Shown piece by piece: positions 1 to 5,219 of a stretch of DNA of 6,349 bases. Under the pieces are notes generated by a model. The model made no database searches, was not told the DNA's origin, and was given only the letters and a program-made list of their open reading frames with translations. The DNA is from Dehalococcoidia bacterium (GTDB lineage Bacteria > Chloroflexota > Dehalococcoidia > GIF9 > UBA5620). Location: assembly GCA_016783225.1 (NCBI GenBank), contig JADHWZ010000121.1, positions 1 to 6,349 on the forward strand, given 5' to 3'. Numbering within the stretch: the first letter of the stretch is position 1; every line of letters begins with the position of its first letter. The translations under genes were made by a program, and so were the position numbers.

Positions 1-394
1 GAGCTGCGGGGTTAGTCGCTAAGTGTCCGTCCTCAAAGCAGAAGGTGAAGAAGCTCCTGGCCGCCCAGATAACAGCGTTGGTGTTGGCAGATTGCTTTCC
101 TTGGTGAATAAGGCTTGTTAGGTAGTTTGAGATGTCAGCCTGGGTCGGACTGGGGTAGCGCTTGAGCAACTCCAGGATCTGGCGGCTGTAGGCCCTGATG
201 GTCCATGGACTTTTGCCTTCCTGGACAAGGCGCTCTAGCCAAGGATTAACAAATTGGGCCACTTCGAGTCCGTCGTTATAGGCTTCAGGGTTGGCGGCCT
301 TCTGAAGCTGCAATAGCTTGAAGACGAGTTCCCTGACTAGCCTGTGGTTTGCAGGCGTTAGCTTGTCGATGTGCCCTGCAAGATCGGAAGTCAT
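1..394 (-). CDS. Tyrosine recombinase (phage integrase family), N-terminal part, runs off left edge
   Basis: The 131 visible codons encode the N-terminal SAM-like core-binding domain of a tyrosine recombinase, the helical part that grips DNA opposite the catalytic domain. Family-like features are the segment VNPWLERLVQEG (49-60), TIRAYS (65-70), the YPSPTQADI stretch (80-88), the ARSFFTF helix (112-118) and the closing TNPA (127-130), where a catalytic domain normally follows. The catalytic R..HxxR..Y residues would lie beyond the window, so activity cannot be judged. The ATG at 394 is the only reasonable start, because an in-frame TGA lies two codons upstream. The SD is weak (GGGATG). It lies 77 bp downstream of a truncated paralogue (882-472) and aligns with it without gaps for about 130 residues. 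The family call is firm; the specific role (phage, integrative element or Xer-like) is unknown. Confidence 0.85.
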   Translation of the reverse strand, partial: MTSDLAGHIDKLTPANHRLVRELVFKLLQLQKAANPEAYNDGLEVAQFVNPWLERLVQEGKSPWTIRAYSRQILELLKRYPSPTQADISNYLTSLIHQGKQSANTNAVIWAARSFFTFCFEDGHLATNPAA

Positions 395-471
395 GGTTCA
401 TCCCATTAGCGGGTTGAGTGAGCAGTCCTCGGAAGCGGTGGACATTATCAGCAGTTGCGGGGGATGATTCG

Positions 472-882
472 TCATGTGTCATCCTCCGGTTCGGCGATGT
501 TGGTGGGGGTGATGTGGTGATTTGCCAGGTATCCGAAAAAGCTCGTGAGTGCGCTGAATGTTGTGGCGCTGGTGTCTGGGTTTTGGCTCAGGGTGGAGAG
601 GTGTGCCAGTGCTGTTTGGATATGTGCTCGGGTGGGGTTAGGATAGGTGGCGAGGAAGTCGGAGACGATTAGGGAATAGCGCTTTATGATGTGGGGGCCG
701 TGGCCAGTGTCGGCCAGGTGTTGGCACCACGGGTTGACGTAAGTTTGGTAGATGCAGGGGGTGGGCTGGTGGTCAGGGATGGTGATACCTTCGGACTGGG
801 CGAGGGCGAAAATGAACTCTCGCATGAGGCGCTGGTGGGATGGGGATAGTGTATTGAAGACTTCAAATACTTCAGGGGCCAT
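472..882 (-). CDS. Stand-alone recombinase core-binding (SAM-like) domain protein, no catalytic domain
   Basis: This 136-residue protein is collinear, without a gap, with the recombinase N-terminus at 394-1. Shared positions include SP..QRL (13-19), RE (21-22), VNPW (49-52), YS (69-70), YP.PT (80-84), SFF (114-116) and N128. By my count about a quarter of positions are identical, so this is an old paralogue and not a recent copy. It stops at the point where the catalytic domain would begin (ends EPEDDT). It may be a free DNA-binding accessory protein or the surviving front half of a broken integrase. The start ATG is preceded by AGGTG four bases upstream, and it overlaps by 11 nt the end of the open frame that stops at 872. 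Its coding strand is rich in C, unlike the genes at 2031-6349, matching the skew of the surrounding repeats. That the frame is genuine is likely; its function is inferred. Confidence 0.7.
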   Translation of the reverse strand: MAPEVFEVFNTLSPSHQRLMREFIFALAQSEGITIPDHQPTPCIYQTYVNPWCQHLADTGHGPHIIKRYSLIVSDFLATYPNPTRAHIQTALAHLSTLSQNPDTSATTFSALTSFFGYLANHHITPTNIAEPEDDT

Positions 883-1987
883 GCTTCACCTGCCTGGTGG
901 GGAGTTTGCACGGTGGTTGTGCTGGTCGGCGCGGAAGGTCGAGGCGTTGGATGAGCTCCCTGGCGAGGCGCTGGTTGGAGGGGCTGAGTTGGTTGAGTAT
1001 GTCGAGGATGTTTTGATTCATAACCGAGTCATCGTAGCATATGTCCTGAGATATCCCAGTCTCAGGACGTGCATCGGCAGGCGACGTAGGGTTTGTGTCT
1101 GCCTGGGGAGGCGCTGGTTGGATGGGCTCAGGCGCGAGAGTAGGGTAAGCAGCTCGTTGTTCATAGTGTCCCCCACCTGTGGCATTGTAAGAGGGGGATG
1201 GCTGTGGTGGTATGGCGCTTTTGTCATTGCCACATTCCGGGTGAAGTCTGGCAGGGCCTTGCGTAGCGATGTAGCGGGCGGGCTTGGGGTCGGGATGTCC
1301 CTGTGGGGGGTCTGGTTGGGCTGGTCGGCGCGGAAGGTCGAGGCGCTGGTTGGATGGGCTGAAGCGGTTGAGTAGGCCTAGGATGTGTTGGTTGATAACC
1401 GATTCCTCGAAGCAAACCTCCTGACTTTGAGAGAAGTCAGGAGGTGTATCGAGGTGTGCAGGCTTATGGAGAAGTAGCGACATGCCTGGGGAGGTGCTGT
1501 GCCCAGGCGGTTGGTCACACCAGGCGTTTGGTGAGCAGTGGGGTTGGTTCTGCATCTGAGCTGTCGGGTGCACGGTTATTGCTGACTCCTGATTTCGGGA
1601 GAAATCAAGAGGTGTATCGGGTTGCGAGGTAGGGTTGGTGTCTCCCTGGCGGGGTGCTGGTTGGGCTGGCAGCGACATGCCTGGCGAGGTGCTGTGCCTC
1701 GGCGGTTCGTCACGCCAGGCGTTTGGTGAAGAGTGGGGTTGGTTGTCGATCTGAGCTGTTGGGTGTATGATTACTGATGAGCCCTGTGTTCTGGGGAACA
1801 CAGGAGGTGTATCGGGTTGCGAGGTGTGGTCGGGGTCTCCGTGGGGGGCTTGGCCGTCGGCGCTATGGGGCATGAGATGGAGCTTACAGGTCTCTTCTGC
1901 CTGGCGCTTTGTGTGGAGCGCCGACGAACCTCGGTCGTGAATGTTGGATCTGCTACTATGAGCTGTAGGTACTTCCGTGCGCGACAC
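872..1987 (-). CDS. Doubtful repeat-rich open frame, Pro/Gln/Ser/Thr/His-rich
   Basis: An open frame of 371 codons (GTG start at 1987) runs through the duplicated region. The predicted product is low-complexity and rich in P, Q, S, T and H, with no recognisable enzyme domain, signal peptide or membrane segment. It contains two near-copies of a 65-residue module (with HPTAQ, SPNAW and HSTSPGMSL) and two copies of a recombinase N-terminus-like motif (QHILGLLNRFSPSNQRL and QNILDILNQLSPSNQRL), each followed by DLPRRPAQP. Distances between the four embedded palindromes are 375, 168 and 195 bp, all multiples of three, so the frame survives every duplication. Against coding: no good ribosome site, odd composition, and the same DNA module is read in a different frame at 1108-1128. 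Only the last 49 codons (ATG at 1021) resemble a known N-terminus. It may be non-coding repeat DNA that happens to stay open. Confidence 0.3.
   Translation of the reverse strand: MSRTEVPTAHSSRSNIHDRGSSALHTKRQAEETCKLHLMPHSADGQAPHGDPDHTSQPDTPPVFPRTQGSSVIIHPTAQIDNQPHSSPNAWRDEPPRHSTSPGMSLPAQPAPRQGDTNPTSQPDTPLDFSRNQESAITVHPTAQMQNQPHCSPNAWCDQPPGHSTSPGMSLLLHKPAHLDTPPDFSQSQEVCFEESVINQHILGLLNRFSPSNQRLDLPRRPAQPDPPQGHPDPKPARYIATQGPARLHPECGNDKSAIPPQPSPSYNATGGGHYEQRAAYPTLAPEPIQPAPPQADTNPTSPADARPETGISQDICYDDSVMNQNILDILNQLSPSNQRLARELIQRLDLPRRPAQPPCKLPTRQVKHGP
1018..1164 (-). CDS. Small open frame with recombinase-like N-terminus (48 aa)
   Basis: A 48-codon frame begins at an ATG (1164) preceded by a purine-rich GGTGGGGGA about 5 bases upstream. 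Its first residues (MNNELLTLLSRLSPSNQRL) repeat the N-terminal motif of the recombinase genes downstream, with the same 12 residues from Met to the Leu before SPSNQRL. After residue 19 it diverges into unrelated sequence that runs across the palindrome at 1043-1068. Its stop overlaps the ATG of the next frame (1021) as ATGA. The frame differs from that of the long frame 1987-872, so at most one is likely to be translated here. It could be a micro-protein, a leader peptide or merely a duplicated gene start. Confidence 0.25.
   Translation of the reverse strand: MNNELLTLLSRLSPSNQRLPRQTQTLRRLPMHVLRLGYLRTYATMTRL
1043..1068. repeat. Palindromic stem-loop 1 (10-6-10)
   Basis: Left arm GTCCTGAGAT, centre ATCCCA, right arm GTCTCAGGAC. 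Nine Watson-Crick pairs plus one T-G at the loop side. On the minus strand it lies about 20 nt upstream of the ATG at 1021. No T tract follows on either strand, so a Rho-independent terminator is unlikely. Confidence 0.75.
1416..1445. repeat. Palindromic stem-loop 2 (12-6-12), perfect
   Basis: Left arm ACCTCCTGACTT, centre TGAGAG, right arm AAGTCAGGAGGT: twelve perfect base pairs around six bases, the best of the four. On the minus strand it sits about 20 nt upstream of a duplicated gene start whose initiation codon has become ATC (1394-1396). Confidence 0.85.
1586..1611. repeat. Palindromic stem-loop 3 (10-6-10, one mismatch)
   Basis: Left arm CTCCTGATTT, centre CGGGAG, right arm AAATCAAGAG. 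Nine pairs and one C/A mismatch (1589/1608). It belongs to the first copy of the 195-bp repeat. Relative to stem-loop 2, the C-G pair near the loop has become T-A with both sides changed. Confidence 0.75.
1783..1804. repeat. Palindromic stem-loop 4 (8-6-8)
   Basis: Left arm CCTGTGTT, centre CTGGGG, right arm AACACAGG. Eight perfect pairs around six bases, in the second copy of the 195-bp repeat. Compared with stem-loop 3, two neighbouring pairs are replaced on both arms (A-T to T-A and T-A to G-C). Confidence 0.8.
1951..1959 (+). promoter_or_regulatory. Possible extended -10 promoter for the ABC ATPase gene
   Basis: TGC followed by TACTAT gives a TGn-extended -10 element about 70 bp before the ATG at 2031. 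No convincing -35 hexamer is placed 16-18 bp upstream. If used, initiation near 1966 would exclude no candidate start codon (GTG 1977 or ATG 2031). Low confidence. Confidence 0.3.
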
Positions 1988-2030
1988 CCTAATCTTGGCA
2001 GATACAGGGGTGCGCGAAGTGCTGCCTGAG

Positions 2031-2738
2031 ATGGACTTCAGGGTACACCTTCGGGTAATAGACCTAAAGAAAACCTATGAAGTCCGGGTGCCAGTCCAAG
2101 CGCTTAAGGGGGTAAGCTTTCAAGTAGAGCGGGGGGAGTTTGTCGCCATTATGGGGCCCAGCGGCGCTGGAAAATCCACTTTGCTTCACCTGTTGGCTCT
2201 TCTAGATCCCCCCACGTCCGGGAAGATAGAAATCGATGGGTCAGACATCTCAACGCTATCTTACCATCAGAAGACTGCATTCAGACTGAGAGAACTTGGT
2301 TACGTATTTCAGGAATATGCTCTTCTACCAGAGCTCAATGCCCTAGAAAACGTTTACCTACCATTGATGTTGCTGGGGACTGGAAGAAAGGAATACGTAG
2401 AGACAGCTACAGGCCTTCTCCAAACGGTGGGACTTGGCCAGAGGCTTCATCATCTTGTCCATGAACTCTCGGGAGGTGAGCAGCAGAGAGTCGCCGTGGC
2501 CAGATCCCTGGTCAACAAACCCAAGGTCCTATTTGCAGATGAACCTTGTGCCAATCTCGATACCGAGAACAAGGTGATAGTCATGAGCCTGCTGCGCAGA
2601 CTATGCAACGAGTTGAATCAGACAATCGTCATGGTTACTCACGAGATGGAAGAAAGGGAATACGCTGACAGAGTCGTTTGGATTAAGGATGGAATAGTTG
2701 AGAGGGAAGAGAAGACTAGCCGAAGAGTGCCATCTTGA
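2031..2738 (+). CDS. ABC transporter ATP-binding protein, LolD/MacB-type
   Basis: A 235-residue nucleotide-binding subunit that would hydrolyse ATP to power a membrane partner. Motifs in order: A-loop region KKTY (13-16), Walker A GPSGAGKST (42-50), Q-loop glutamine in YVFQEY (Q94), signature LSGGEQQRVAVARS (146-159), Walker B VLFADE (166-171), D-loop ANLD (174-177) and switch histidine in VTHE (H204). The length and the phrase GEFVAIMGPSGAGKS match the LolD/MacB/FtsE-like subfamily used in lipoprotein export, macrolide-type efflux and related tripartite systems. The frame is open back to a GTG at 1977; I prefer ATG 2031 because it starts 11 residues before the usual first strand, although its SD is weak. 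No permease gene adjoins it: upstream is repeat DNA and downstream a HIT protein, so the membrane partner must be elsewhere. The residue after DEP is Cys where Thr is common. The function is certain as an ATPase; the substrate is unknown. Confidence 0.93.
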   Translation: MDFRVHLRVIDLKKTYEVRVPVQALKGVSFQVERGEFVAIMGPSGAGKSTLLHLLALLDPPTSGKIEIDGSDISTLSYHQKTAFRLRELGYVFQEYALLPELNALENVYLPLMLLGTGRKEYVETATGLLQTVGLGQRLHHLVHELSGGEQQRVAVARSLVNKPKVLFADEPCANLDTENKVIVMSLLRRLCNELNQTIVMVTHEMEEREYADRVVWIKDGIVEREEKTSRRVPS

Positions 2739-2799
2739 CATTTTCCAATCACCGTTGCAATTAACACCAAAGATGGGTAAGATGAGGCCGAAGACAGAA

Positions 2800-3285
2800 A
2801 TGGAGCAAATCTGGGCGCCATGGCGCATACAATACATACTCGAAGCCGAAAAAGGCGGCTGCATTCTGTGTGAGAAACCAAGGGAAGACAAGGATGAGCC
2901 AAACCTCATCGTCTACCGGGGTGAAAGCAACTTCATTATGCTCAATGCCTTCCCGTACAACCCGGGGCATTTGATGGTAGCACCTTATCGCCATGTGGGA
3001 CGCCTGGACGACCTGACTGACGCAGAATCTAGGGAGCACTTTGACGTAGTCAGGCTAAGCGTCAGGCTGCTGACCGAGGTAGTAAAGCCAGCAGGCTTCA
3101 ATATCGGTATGAATCTGGGCAAGGTAGCTGGAGCTGGAATTGAGGATCACATTCACACCCACATAGTGCCTCGATGGCAAGGGGACACCAACTTCATGCC
3201 AGTGGTGTCCAACACCAGAGTTCTGCCACAGGCGTTAGCAGCAACTTACAGCAATCTGAAGGACGGTATGCGCCGCCTGCTCTAG
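2800..3285 (+). CDS. HIT-family nucleotide hydrolase/phosphorylase (Ap4A-phosphorylase-like)
   Basis: A 161-residue histidine-triad protein. The catalytic triad is HIHTHIVPRW (117-126), where the middle histidine normally attacks the alpha-phosphate of a nucleotide substrate. The N-terminus WAPWR (5-9), the zinc-type pair C21-x2-C24 and NPGHLMVAPYRHVG (54-67) are typical of the bacterial group related to diadenosine tetraphosphate phosphorylases/hydrolases; the exact substrate is not shown by sequence. I chose ATG 2800, which gives the expected MEQIWAPWR beginning, with GAGG about 12 nt upstream. In-frame ATGs at 2773 and 2782 are alternatives and the frame is open back to 2698. It follows the ABC ATPase by 61 bp on the same strand, so co-transcription is plausible. 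It converges with pheA, with only 6 bp between stop codons and no visible terminator hairpin. Confidence 0.9.
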   Translation: MEQIWAPWRIQYILEAEKGGCILCEKPREDKDEPNLIVYRGESNFIMLNAFPYNPGHLMVAPYRHVGRLDDLTDAESREHFDVVRLSVRLLTEVVKPAGFNIGMNLGKVAGAGIEDHIHTHIVPRWQGDTNFMPVVSNTRVLPQALAATYSNLKDGMRRLL

Positions 3286-3291
3286 TTGCCG

Positions 3292-4107
3292 TCAATCGTC
3301 GGCGCGGGGATAGGACCCGAGTATTCTAACAAAACTAGCCCTCTGCTTTAGCTCCGTTACAGCTTCCTGGCAGGTTTTGTCACTTATGTGTCCTTCAAAA
3401 TCAACGTAGAATATGTACTCCCAAGGTTTCCTTCTGCTTGGTCTTGATTCCAGCTTTATCAGGTTTATGTCCCTGGTCGCAAAGGCTCCCAAGCTGGCAT
3501 ACAGGGCTCCTGGGATATTCTGAGCGCCGAAGACCAGAGACGTCTTGCTTCTAGGGGCAGGCTCAGGTTTCTCCCTGGCAATTACGAAGAACTTGGTGTA
3601 GTTGTTGACGTTGGTCTCAATCCCTTCTGCCAGGACTTCCAGTCTGTAGATTTGAGCTGCTCGCCGGCTGGCTACAGCCGCATGGCCCCTTAGGCCTTCT
3701 TCTTCTATCCTCTTGGCGCTGCCCGCAGTATCGTAAGTGGGCACGACCTCAGCCTTGAGCTTCCTCAAGAACTGCTCACACTGTGCTAAAGCTTGAGGGT
3801 GAGAGTGAACAGTCCCTATCGAGCCCAAGCTCTCCCCAGGCAAAGCCATCAAGCAATGGCTTATTCTAAGATTGATTTCGCCGAAGATGTCTAGGGGATA
3901 GCCTAGCAACAGGTCATAGGTCTCATTAATGCTGCCAGCCTGGGAATTCTCCGCTGGAACCATACCGAAATCGGCTTGGGCTGCCGTCACGGCCTCGAAT
4001 ACGTCGCTGAGGTAACGGCAGGGCGAAAGCTCAGCATCACCAAAAAAGGTTATAACCGCATCCTCGCTGAAAGCCCCCCTCTCCCCCTGAAAAGCAACCG
4101 TAACCAT
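3292..4107 (-). CDS. pheA: Prephenate dehydratase with C-terminal ACT domain
   Basis: A 271-residue monofunctional enzyme converting prephenate to phenylpyruvate in phenylalanine synthesis. Catalytic-domain motifs: GERGAFSE (8-15), VPAENSQAGS (50-59), HPQALAQC (103-110), DTAGSA (126-131), AAVAS (143-147) and NYTKF (169-173). The ACT domain that senses phenylalanine follows, with PGALY (199-203) and ESRP (220-223), the two motifs that line the Phe site in the family. There is no chorismate mutase domain, so mutase must be encoded elsewhere. The usual TRF catalytic signature reads TKF, a conservative Lys for Arg change next to the essential Thr171. The ATG at 4107 is preceded by a G-rich stretch and gives the canonical beginning. 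It lies 20 bp after the RCK gene on the same strand and is probably the last gene of that transcript. Feedback inhibition by Phe is expected from the ACT motifs. Confidence 0.95.
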   Translation of the reverse strand: MVTVAFQGERGAFSEDAVITFFGDAELSPCRYLSDVFEAVTAAQADFGMVPAENSQAGSINETYDLLLGYPLDIFGEINLRISHCLMALPGESLGSIGTVHSHPQALAQCEQFLRKLKAEVVPTYDTAGSAKRIEEEGLRGHAAVASRRAAQIYRLEVLAEGIETNVNNYTKFFVIAREKPEPAPRSKTSLVFGAQNIPGALYASLGAFATRDINLIKLESRPSRRKPWEYIFYVDFEGHISDKTCQEAVTELKQRASFVRILGSYPRADD

Positions 4108-4127
4108 CCGTCGCCCCCGAAGCCAAG

Positions 4128-4790
4128 CTAGGCGCCCGCCAACTCGTTGCGCAAGGCTTCCTCGCTGTCAGTGGGTGTCAAAGCGATGATCCGGTCATTG
4201 GCTTGCAGAATAGTATCGGCGGCCGGAACCTGAGGCTTCTGTCCATTCCGCATAAGCAGCGCCAGAATGGCGTCAGGGGGCAAGGACAGCTCCGCGACCG
4301 ACTTACCCACCGCTGGGGACCCCTCCCGTATTCTGACCTCAACGATCTCCGTCCCCTCCTCCCCCATGGTCAGAAGATGAACCAACGGATGCGTGGGTAT
4401 CTTCTCTTCTATATGCTCCAGAATGAGGTTGGTGACAGTAATTGGGCAGTCAACCCCCAGCTCCTTGAAAATCTTCTCATTCTTGGGGCTATTAACCCGG
4501 GCAATGGTTCGGGGCACCCCGAATCTGTGCTTGGCCACCTGGCAGGCTACCAGGTTGTCCTCATCCTCATCGGTCGCAGCCACAAAAACATCAGCCCTGG
4601 ATACCCCAGCCTCAGCCAGAGTAGCCACCTCACAACCGTCACCCCTTACGCAGATGCTTCCCAATTCGTCTTCAAAGGATGCACACTTGGCAGGATCCTT
4701 GTCCAGCACGAGCACCTCGTGCCTTTCTTTAAGCAATGCCTTGCACAGGTGATAGCCCACGCTACCACCGCCAACGACGACTATGTACAT
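4128..4790 (-). CDS. trkA: RCK/TrkA-type potassium-uptake regulatory protein (RCK_N + RCK_C)
   Basis: A 220-residue cytoplasmic regulator with a Rossmann nucleotide-binding RCK_N domain (about 1-125) and an RCK_C domain (about 138-217). The dinucleotide-binding glycines are GGGSVG (7-12), the ribose-binding acid is D30 in VLDKD, and GDG (50-52) plus AATDEDEDN (71-79) complete the fold signature. Proteins of this size (KtrA-like, half of E. coli TrkA) form octameric rings that gate a cation transporter in response to ATP/ADP, NAD(H) or, through RCK_C in some lineages, cyclic di-AMP. The ligand here cannot be read from sequence. It follows the RCK_N-only gene by 16 bp and precedes pheA by 20 bp. 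No TrkH/KtrB membrane subunit is in view. The ATG at 4790 gives the canonical MYIVVVGGG start; GGAG lies 11 nt upstream. Confidence 0.92.
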   Translation of the reverse strand: MYIVVVGGGSVGYHLCKALLKERHEVLVLDKDPAKCASFEDELGSICVRGDGCEVATLAEAGVSRADVFVAATDEDEDNLVACQVAKHRFGVPRTIARVNSPKNEKIFKELGVDCPITVTNLILEHIEEKIPTHPLVHLLTMGEEGTEIVEVRIREGSPAVGKSVAELSLPPDAILALLMRNGQKPQVPAADTILQANDRIIALTPTDSEEALRNELAGA

Positions 4791-4806
4791 GTCAGCTTCA
4801 TCTCCA

Positions 4807-5208
4807 TCACGTAGCTACCAGTTTTTCCTTCAGCAACTGAGCAAAAACAGTTGTCGGGCTGATAGCCTCAAGACCAAGAGCCTCGTAGACGTCTTTCCGC
4901 AACGGGTCATATATCCTGCAGACCACTTTGGGAATACTGAATACGCGCTTGGCAATCTGAGCCGCCATAACGTTGCGGTTGTCACCCTGGGTCACCGCCA
5001 CAAACGCGTCAGCTTCCTCTATGCCCGCCTTCCTCAGAATCTCCTCATCAGTACCATCGCCAACCAGTGCCGTACCCCCAAAAGCCGATGGCAACCGCCT
5101 GAAACTATGATCATCCACATCCAGGACTGTTACCTTATGGCCTTCGGCATCCAGCAAACCGGCTAGTTGAGCCCCAACTCGCCCGCAACCCATGATAACT
5201 ACATTCAT
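4807..5208 (-). CDS. TrkA-N (RCK_N) domain protein lacking RCK_C
   Basis: A 133-residue single Rossmann domain with GCGRVG (7-12), acidic D30 in VLDVDD, GDG (50-52) and AVTQGDN (71-77). It aligns residue for residue with the N-terminal half of the next gene but ends after a short linker helix (FAQLLKEKL), with no RCK_C domain. The pair may form mixed RCK rings, as two-protein TrkA/KtrA systems do; that is inference. The start is ATG 5208: GAGGT lies five bases upstream and overlaps the stop codon of the usp gene. The upstream in-frame ATG at 5253 would overlap usp and give an atypical leader. Its stop is 16 bp before the second RCK gene. Confidence 0.9.
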   Translation of the reverse strand: MNVVIMGCGRVGAQLAGLLDAEGHKVTVLDVDDHSFRRLPSAFGGTALVGDGTDEEILRKAGIEEADAFVAVTQGDNRNVMAAQIAKRVFSIPKVVCRIYDPLRKDVYEALGLEAISPTTVFAQLLKEKLVAT

Positions 5209-5213
5209 ACTGT

Positions 5214-5219
5214 ACCTCA
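5214..5219 (-). promoter_or_regulatory. Shine-Dalgarno of the RCK_N gene overlapping the usp stop codon
   Basis: The minus strand reads TTGAGGTACAGT directly before the ATG at 5208. The TGA within it terminates usp and the GAGGT is the ribosome site, so translation of the two genes is probably coupled. This site decides the start of the RCK_N gene. Confidence 0.75.

Larger units (their letters stand above)
907..1384. repeat. Dispersed direct repeat, two copies (907-1020 and 1312-1396)
   Basis: An exact 26-bp match (921-946 and 1320-1345, beginning GCTGGTCGGCGCGGAAGG) opens two related blocks. Both continue through the module that encodes SPSNQRL on the minus strand, then a gene-start-like segment, and end in a palindrome (1043-1068 and 1416-1445). 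The first block carries an extra 24 bp (941-964) bounded by the direct repeat GAGGCG, which the second lacks. A third copy of the SPSNQRL-coding module, identical over 21 bp to that at 1340-1360, lies at 1108-1128 in another frame. A diverged one lies at 826-846 inside the gene at 472-882. This is direct sequence evidence for repeated local duplication. Confidence 0.8.
1476..1850. repeat. Tandem direct repeat, 195-bp period, about two copies
   Basis: The copy starting at 1476 (AGCGACATGCCTGG) recurs at 1671. Comparing 1476-1585 with 1671-1780 by eye I count about 16 mismatches in 110 positions (about 85% identity). The match resumes exactly over 22 bp at 1609-1630 and 1804-1825, then fades after about 1850. 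Each copy carries one palindrome, at 1586-1611 and 1783-1804. A partial earlier copy of the tail begins at 1441 (GAGGTGTATCG), 168 bp before 1609. A further diverged relative of the tail is at 1068-1130. The period equals 65 codons, so any open frame is preserved. Confidence 0.85.

Noticed and set aside
418..1375. Plus-strand open frames in the accessory region (418-672, 752-1375)
   Set aside because: Their products are Gly/Trp/Arg/Val-rich without family resemblance and lie opposite a better-supported minus-strand gene and the repeats; stops are rare because of the G-rich strand.
1043..1804. Rho-independent terminators
   Set aside because: None of the four stem-loops is followed by a T tract on either strand.
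1043..1804. Integron attC sites
   Set aside because: The palindromes are only 22-30 bp, lack the RYYYAAC/GTTRRRY core sites and carry no bulged extrahelical bases; no integron-type integrase is visible.
1043..1850. CRISPR array
   Set aside because: Repeats are long (168-195 bp period), diverged and few; there are no short identical repeats with unique spacers and no cas genes.
1903..1922. Inverted repeat GGCGCT/AGCGCC with 8-nt loop upstream of the ABC gene
   Set aside because: Six base pairs in GC-rich DNA is expected by chance; no T tract and no resemblance to the four-member palindrome family.
872..1987. Diversity-generating retroelement
   Set aside because: No reverse transcriptase and no adenine-biased template/variable repeat pair are present.
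1977..2030. Longer ABC ATPase starting at GTG 1977
   Set aside because: It would add an 18-residue leader not seen in this compact subfamily; it remains possible because the ATG at 2031 lacks a strong ribosome site.
4203..4814. Plus-strand open frames opposite the RCK and other operon genes
   Set aside because: They are antisense shadows of clear minus-strand genes with canonical motifs.
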